64,000 bases of DNA from Salinithrix halophila (GTDB lineage: Bacteria; Bacillota; Bacilli; Thermoactinomycetales; DSM-45169). The DNA lies in contig NZ_JBHSAP010000009.1 of assembly GCF_042650125.1 (NCBI RefSeq), positions 712,919-776,918 on the forward strand, written 5' to 3'. Positions 60,252-64,000 of the stretch are shown piece after piece (the first letter of the stretch is position 1; each line of letters begins with the position of its first letter). Both the position numbers and the translations under genes were made by a program. Below the pieces are notes generated by a model. It was given only the letters and a program-made list of their open reading frames with translations. It was not told where the DNA came from and did no database searches.

Positions 60252-61769
60252 TTGAGGAACCATTTTGATCTTCGTCCCGCAAAAAAGAGCTTCAATGATG
60301 AAGAACCGCCTGCCACTCCCCGCCATTTCCGTCGCCTTCCCCTTTGGATCTGCCTTTTCTTCCTGCTGACTCTCGGTGGTGGGGGGATATGGACCTTGTC
60401 TGCTGTTATGGGTAAGGATCCTTCTGACAGCATGGGTAAAACCAAACGGGAGGGTTCTACCGGGGAAAAATCATCCGGAAATGAAGAATGGTCTCTCCGG
60501 CTCAATCCCGGTGAGGAAGAGGAGGAAAAAGATTGGTGGGAGCCGGGTGGCAAAACCGGAGAGGACCTTGTTTCCCCGAAGCTGAATCCCCTCCCGAAGC
60601 ACACCGACCGTCAGGGAGACACCCGCCAAATCCTTCATAATAACTGGCGCAACCCTGACCTCACCCGAAAGCCTTCTATTCCAGCTACCGCTTCGGTGAA
60701 AACAGCGAACCATACACCTTCTTCCTCAGCCCATTCAAGACAGCCAAAAACAGTCGTTCCTGCTCCGTCTTCCCCGGCAGCACAGCAAAACCGGAAAAAG
60801 CTTCAGTTCTCTGTCTGGTTTCCTTGGTGGAAGTCCGAGAAAACACTGAAGACCTTTCACTCTCAAAAAGAACAGATTCAAGAGGTGAATTTCCTCGGAT
60901 ACGATGTAACACCTGACGGAAACATCCGCTTGAAGGACGGGTTGAAAAGCGTCCATCCCAAAGCCGTTCGAATCGCCGGAAAAAGTGGGATTCGAATCAT
61001 GCCCGTTCTCGGTGGCGACTATTCTCCGTCGATGCTCCATAAGCTCCTCACACATGAGAAGAAGAGAAAAGCCCTGACCAAAAACATCCTCAAACAGATA
61101 GTCGAAAACGGATATGACGGCATTGAATTACAATTTCAGCCCTTGCTGCAAAAAGACCGGGAAGAATTTTCCCTCTTCGTGGAAGAGCTAGCCACAGCCT
61201 TACACAACCAGAGAAAATGGTTGAGTGTCGCGGTTCACCCGAAGACCTCAGAACCAGGGAATTATCCTGCCCAGAAGGCCCAAGATTGGAAGCGGATCGG
61301 CCAAGCCGCAGACAGTGTGAAGATCATGGCCTGGAATTACAGTTGGAAACATCCGGGTCCTTCAGTTACTACACAATGGATCGATCAACTGCTTGCCTTC
61401 GCCAAAGAGCAGATTCCTTCTAAAAAAATTTACCTCAGCCTATCCTCCTACGGCTATATTTGGCCAGAGGAGGGCAAGCAATTTCCTCTTCTCCACAGCC
61501 AGATACCCCAATGGACCGCTGAAGGACACGCCACCCTTAACCGTCAATCGGGAGAAACCTGCTTTGTCACCCGCCAGAGCGGTCGGGAGATTTCCGGTTG
61601 TGTACCGAACGGAACCAGCCTGATCGACAAGGTTAAACAGCTTCAAGCGAAGCACCCTGACATCGGGGGTTGGTCCCTCTGGTATCTCGGCGCCGAAGAT
61701 CCGGATTTTTGGAACGGATATGGGAAAAAAACGCTCCCCCCCCAAAAAAGGAAACTAAAACGCTGGTAA
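60252..61769 (+). CDS. Membrane-anchored GH18-like protein lacking catalytic acids
   Basis: A 505-aa protein with TTG start after GAGGAGGATATTTC. One N-terminal membrane helix (WICLFFLLTLGGGGIWTL), a disordered linker (about 55-175), then a glycoside-hydrolase-18-like barrel (about 180-490; IRIMPVLGG, VKIMAWNYSW, GGWSLWYLGAEDPDFW as in spore-cortex and chitinase relatives). The active-site strand reads GYDGIELQFQ (near 288-297) instead of DGxDxDxE, so the catalytic Glu and two neighbouring Asp positions are replaced. Hydrolysis is doubtful; glycan binding is more likely. The last residues KLKRW and the stop coincide with the start of an IS605-type right end, so the C-terminus may be borrowed. 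Confidence 0.75.
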   Translation: MRNHFDLRPAKKSFNDEEPPATPRHFRRLPLWICLFFLLTLGGGGIWTLSAVMGKDPSDSMGKTKREGSTGEKSSGNEEWSLRLNPGEEEEEKDWWEPGGKTGEDLVSPKLNPLPKHTDRQGDTRQILHNNWRNPDLTRKPSIPATASVKTANHTPSSSAHSRQPKTVVPAPSSPAAQQNRKKLQFSVWFPWWKSEKTLKTFHSQKEQIQEVNFLGYDVTPDGNIRLKDGLKSVHPKAVRIAGKSGIRIMPVLGGDYSPSMLHKLLTHEKKRKALTKNILKQIVENGYDGIELQFQPLLQKDREEFSLFVEELATALHNQRKWLSVAVHPKTSEPGNYPAQKAQDWKRIGQAADSVKIMAWNYSWKHPGPSVTTQWIDQLLAFAKEQIPSKKIYLSLSSYGYIWPEEGKQFPLLHSQIPQWTAEGHATLNRQSGETCFVTRQSGREISGCVPNGTSLIDKVKQLQAKHPDIGGWSLWYLGAEDPDFWNGYGKKTLPPQKRKLKRW

Positions 61770-61925
61770 CAAGCGTTCCGCTCATATGAGTACCCTTAAC
61801 TGCATAGGACCGGAGAGTTCCCTAAAAGCCACTTCTTCTGAGCACTCCTGAGCTTAGGCGTTGTCCAAAGCAGAGATGGACTGCTGGCGCTATAACCCAA
61901 AAACCCCACGCCTTTTAGACGGGGG
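61757..61925 (+). mobile_element. Solitary IS605-type right end (guide-RNA-scaffold-like)
   Basis: About 170 nt are homologous to the right end of the element at 22085-22270: AACGCTGGTAACA.GCGTTCCGC, then ACTGCAT.GGA, GGCGCTA and the terminal hairpin CCCCACGCC..GGGGGGAGTCTC. In both copies a TnpB-like (E/K)L(E/K)RW-stop opens the block. No left end, tnpA or tnpB is nearby. Such segments are the source of TnpB guide RNAs, so this could encode an orphan scaffold in the 3' UTR of the GH18-like gene. Confidence 0.72.
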
Positions 61926-61949
61926 GAGTCTCCATCGTATTTCAATACA

Positions 61950-61975
61950 AAAAAGCACCGGTTTTCCGGTGCTTT

Positions 61976-61976
<1 letters not shown>
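61950..61976 (-). terminator. Terminator of the Gly-Leu-Arg tRNA operon
   Basis: AAGCACCGG/CCGGTGCTT hairpin with T6 on the minus strand, directly after the CCA end of tRNA-Arg. Confidence 0.88.
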
Positions 61977-62052
<76 letters not shown>

Positions 62053-62055
62053 ATA

Positions 62056-62143
62056 TGGTGCGGATGAGAGGACTTGAACCTCCACGATCATAATGATCAC
62101 TAGATCCTGAATCTAGCGCGTCTGCCGATTCCGCCACATCCGC
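62056..62143 (-). tRNA. tRNA-Leu(CAG), copy 1
   Basis: Class II tRNA of 88 nt with long variable arm, anticodon loop TTCAGGA and encoded CCA. Its variable-arm stem has GATCAT/ATGATC. Confidence 0.97.
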
Positions 62144-62148
62144 TTACC

Positions 62149-62223
62149 TGGAGCGGAAGATGGGATTCGAACCCACGGCCCCCACCTTGGCAAGGTGGTG
62201 CTCTACCCCTGAGCTACTTCCGC
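62149..62223 (-). tRNA. tRNA-Gly(GCC)
   Basis: 75 nt with acceptor GCGGAAG, anticodon GCC between CACCT and AGGTG arms, encoded CCA. First gene of its own promoter-driven tRNA unit. Confidence 0.97.
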
Positions 62224-62259
62224 ATGTCGTGTTGCTTTCTTTTGACGGCGACAATATAT

Positions 62260-62288
62260 ATCATATGACATTTGGGACGGGTAGTCAA
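62260..62288 (-). promoter_or_regulatory. Promoter of the Gly-Leu-Arg tRNA unit
   Basis: On the minus strand TTGACT (62288-62283) and TATGAT (62265-62260) are separated by exactly 17 nt, about 37 nt upstream of tRNA-Gly. Confidence 0.82.
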
Positions 62289-62313
62289 GCTTTTTTCTTG
62301 ATAAAAAATTTCC

Positions 62314-62365
62314 AGCACGATTAACATGTACCCTTCGCTCATTAGGTACGTGAACCCCTCGTGCT
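62314..62365. other. Imperfect hairpin between two tRNA units
   Basis: AGCACG pairs with CGTGCT, and an inner GTACC pairs with GGTAC (bases around 62328 and 62345). There is no T-tract adjoining, so it is not an obvious terminator. It lies between the terminator of one tRNA unit and the promoter of the next. Confidence 0.4.
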
Positions 62366-62382
62366 TACTAAACCCGAATAAA

Positions 62383-62407
62383 AAAAGCACCGGTTTTCCG
62401 GTGCTTT

Positions 62408-62408
<1 letters not shown>
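62383..62408 (-). terminator. Terminator after the second tRNA-Arg
   Basis: Same AAGCACCGG/CCGGTGCTT hairpin as at 61950, with T6 or more on the minus strand. Confidence 0.88.
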
Positions 62409-62484
<76 letters not shown>

Positions 62485-62487
62485 ATA

Positions 62488-62575
62488 TGGTGCGGATGAG
62501 AGGACTTGAACCTCCACGGTCATAATGACCACTAGATCCTGAATCTAGCGCGTCTGCCGATTCCGCCACATCCGC
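62488..62575 (-). tRNA. tRNA-Leu(CAG), copy 2
   Basis: Same as copy 1 except that the variable-arm stem has GGTCAT/ATGACC, a paired change that keeps the helix. Confidence 0.97.
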
Positions 62576-62631
62576 GTAAGGAAGGAAAACTTTGTACAAT
62601 CCTTACGGTTCCATCAAAAATGATAAATAGG

Positions 62632-62705
62632 TGGAGGCGGCACCCGGATTCGAACCGGGGGTAAAGGATTTGCAGTCCTCTGCCTTACCACTTGGCTATG
62701 CCGCC
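62632..62705 (-). tRNA. tRNA-Cys(GCA)
   Basis: 74 nt with acceptor GGCGGCA/TGCCGCC, anticodon loop CTGCAAA and encoded CCA. It lies upstream of Leu and Arg copy 2 on the same strand. Confidence 0.96.
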
Positions 62706-62762
62706 TTATCTGAATGAGGATGGGACCGCTGTGGCACAATAAATCCGAAAGGAGGATCCTTG

Positions 62763-63191
62763 ATGATCCAAGTCTCTTCATCCCTTGAAAACCTGGAAGG
62801 AAGCTTTGTTGAAATCGACCGCCTAATGAATGAAACAGGTTTTATCCTAGGAGGCGGATACGAATACGATCACGGATATTACGACAAGCCGCTCGATTGG
62901 GAGGAAAACAAGGAACACCGCGCCTATCTGCGCGTGCCTGTTACCGCCGTCGAAGGAAGTATCGGTACCCGTAAAGCCACCCTCCGGATCGGTCGCCCCT
63001 TTGTGCTAAAGCACCAATACCAAACGAAATCTGACGATCACGCCGGGGTTGGCTTAGTATCCGGGAGCTTCAACCAATTCGCCGAACCGGCTGATAAGGA
63101 TGACCAAGTGGAACAAAAATGGTTGGAACGGGCCCAGTCCGAACTTCGTCAGTTGGAAGGCCAATTCCAAGGCAAGATGCAAAAGCGATAA
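62763..63191 (+). CDS. YugN-like protein
   Basis: A 142-aa cytosolic protein, ATG at 62763 after GGAGGATCCTTG (a TTG one codon earlier is possible). The pattern SSLENLEGSFVEIDRLMNET, GYEYDHGYYD, AYLRVPVTAVEGSIG and LRIGRPFVLKHQYQ matches the YugN-like family of Bacillus; function unknown. It is oriented against the tRNA genes on both sides and ends 1 nt before the CCA end of tRNA-Trp. Confidence 0.75.
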   Translation: MIQVSSSLENLEGSFVEIDRLMNETGFILGGGYEYDHGYYDKPLDWEENKEHRAYLRVPVTAVEGSIGTRKATLRIGRPFVLKHQYQTKSDDHAGVGLVSGSFNQFAEPADKDDQVEQKWLERAQSELRQLEGQFQGKMQKR

Positions 63192-63192
63192 A

Positions 63193-63266
63193 TGGCAGGG
63201 GCGGCAGGGATCGAACCCGCATTTGAGGTTTTGGAGACCTCTGTTCTACCATTGAACTACGCCCCT
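63193..63266 (-). tRNA. tRNA-Trp(CCA)
   Basis: 74 nt with acceptor AGGGGCG, anticodon loop CTCCAAA and encoded CCA. Part of the tRNA string behind the rRNA operon. Confidence 0.96.
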
Positions 63267-63275
63267 ACGACGCGT

Positions 63276-63351
<76 letters not shown>

Positions 63352-63359
63352 AAAATCAA

Positions 63360-63435
<76 letters not shown>

Positions 63436-63500
63436 ACAAGTAATTAGCATCTTAACATACTTAGAAAAGAAGATCAAGGCAATTTGCATGAAAGGGAAAA

Positions 63501-63597
<97 letters not shown>

Positions 63598-63606
63598 ACA
63601 ATCAAA

Positions 63607-63724
63607 TGCCTGGCAACGTCCTACTCTCCCAGGGGCTCGCGCCCCAAGTACCATCGGCGCTGGAGGGCTTAACTGCCGTGTTCGGGATGGGAACGGGTGG
63701 GTCCCCTCCGCTGTCATCACCAGA
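63607..63724 (-). rRNA. rrf: 5S ribosomal RNA
   Basis: About 118 nt reading TCTGGTGATGACAGC to GTTGCCAGGCA, with the conserved CCGAACACGG and AGTAGGACG blocks and pairing ends (TGCCTGGCA-type). Ends are estimated to within a few bases. Confidence 0.95.
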
Positions 63725-63798
63725 CGATTGGATTACAGGGTATGCACCCTGAAAACCGGATACGGAAGAAAAGCGTGTAGCTGGAATGAATCCAGGAG

Positions 63799-64000
<202 letters not shown>

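Overview
The window looks like a chromosomal segment of a Gram-positive, endospore-forming member of the Bacillota. Housekeeping parts are moderately GC-rich, Shine-Dalgarno sites are strong, TTG and GTG starts are frequent, and there are GerP-type, Bce-type, KtrB-type, PepV and NadBCA/NifS genes. Domain content (golvesin-type modules, secreted Vpr-like protease, pilMNO) would fit Thermoactinomycetaceae, but that placement is inference; no 16S rRNA is in view.

Layout. 1-13.7 kb: a polymorphic-toxin locus read on the minus strand. It has one very large secreted Rhs/YD-repeat protein (2919 aa) with a variable C-terminal tip, followed by two displaced copies of its 3' end carrying other tips (a YwqJ-like deaminase tip, then a broken copy with a truncated tip) with likely immunity genes between them. 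14.2-16.7 kb: a pilM-pilN-pilO operon. 16.7-22 kb: a duplicated leader, a large secreted amidase with five golvesin-type domains, and an L,D-transpeptidase. 22-24.3 kb: an IS200/IS605-type remnant with a TnpB-style right end, a broken piece of a second glutathione peroxidase gene, a RelE-type toxin-antitoxin pair, an intact glutathione peroxidase and a 55-aa gene. 24.4-29.2 kb: nadB-nadC-nadA divergent from a nifS-type cysteine desulfurase. 29.3-31.8 kb: an acidic secreted protein, an AI-2E-type membrane protein and a small basic protein. 32-36.5 kb: a Bce-type two-component system plus ABC transporter. 36.7-48 kb: metabolic and transport genes (MOSC, PepV, inositol monophosphatase, phospholipase-C-like, aldo/keto reductase, GerP-like, gluconate-dehydrogenase-like flavoprotein operon, enolase-superfamily enzyme, PiT phosphate transporter). 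48-61.8 kb: an MMPL exporter next to a two-component system, a TPR protein, TrkH/KtrB, MnmA, a subtilisin-like protease and a degenerate GH18-like protein. 61.9-64 kb: ten tRNA genes, 5S rRNA and the 3' end of 23S rRNA, all on the minus strand, with a yugN-like gene on the plus strand inside the cluster.

The observation I consider most worth following is a family of three related, non-coding, structured elements (24335-24385, 31776-32021, 41757-41979). Each sits between two copies of the intrinsic-terminator hairpin of the neighbouring gene, as if insertion into the hairpin had duplicated it. Only the gene-distal copy keeps the T-tract. The two long copies share conserved ends and apparently covarying internal stems. 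No transposase accompanies them, so they look like miniature elements specialised for terminators.

Functionally the window is rich in cell-surface biology: the Rhs protein and the amidase share golvesin-type domains, and the L,D-transpeptidase, subtilisin-like protease, GH18-like protein, Bce module and MMPL exporter all act at or outside the membrane. Sequence was read by eye, so family assignments rest on motifs and not on searches.
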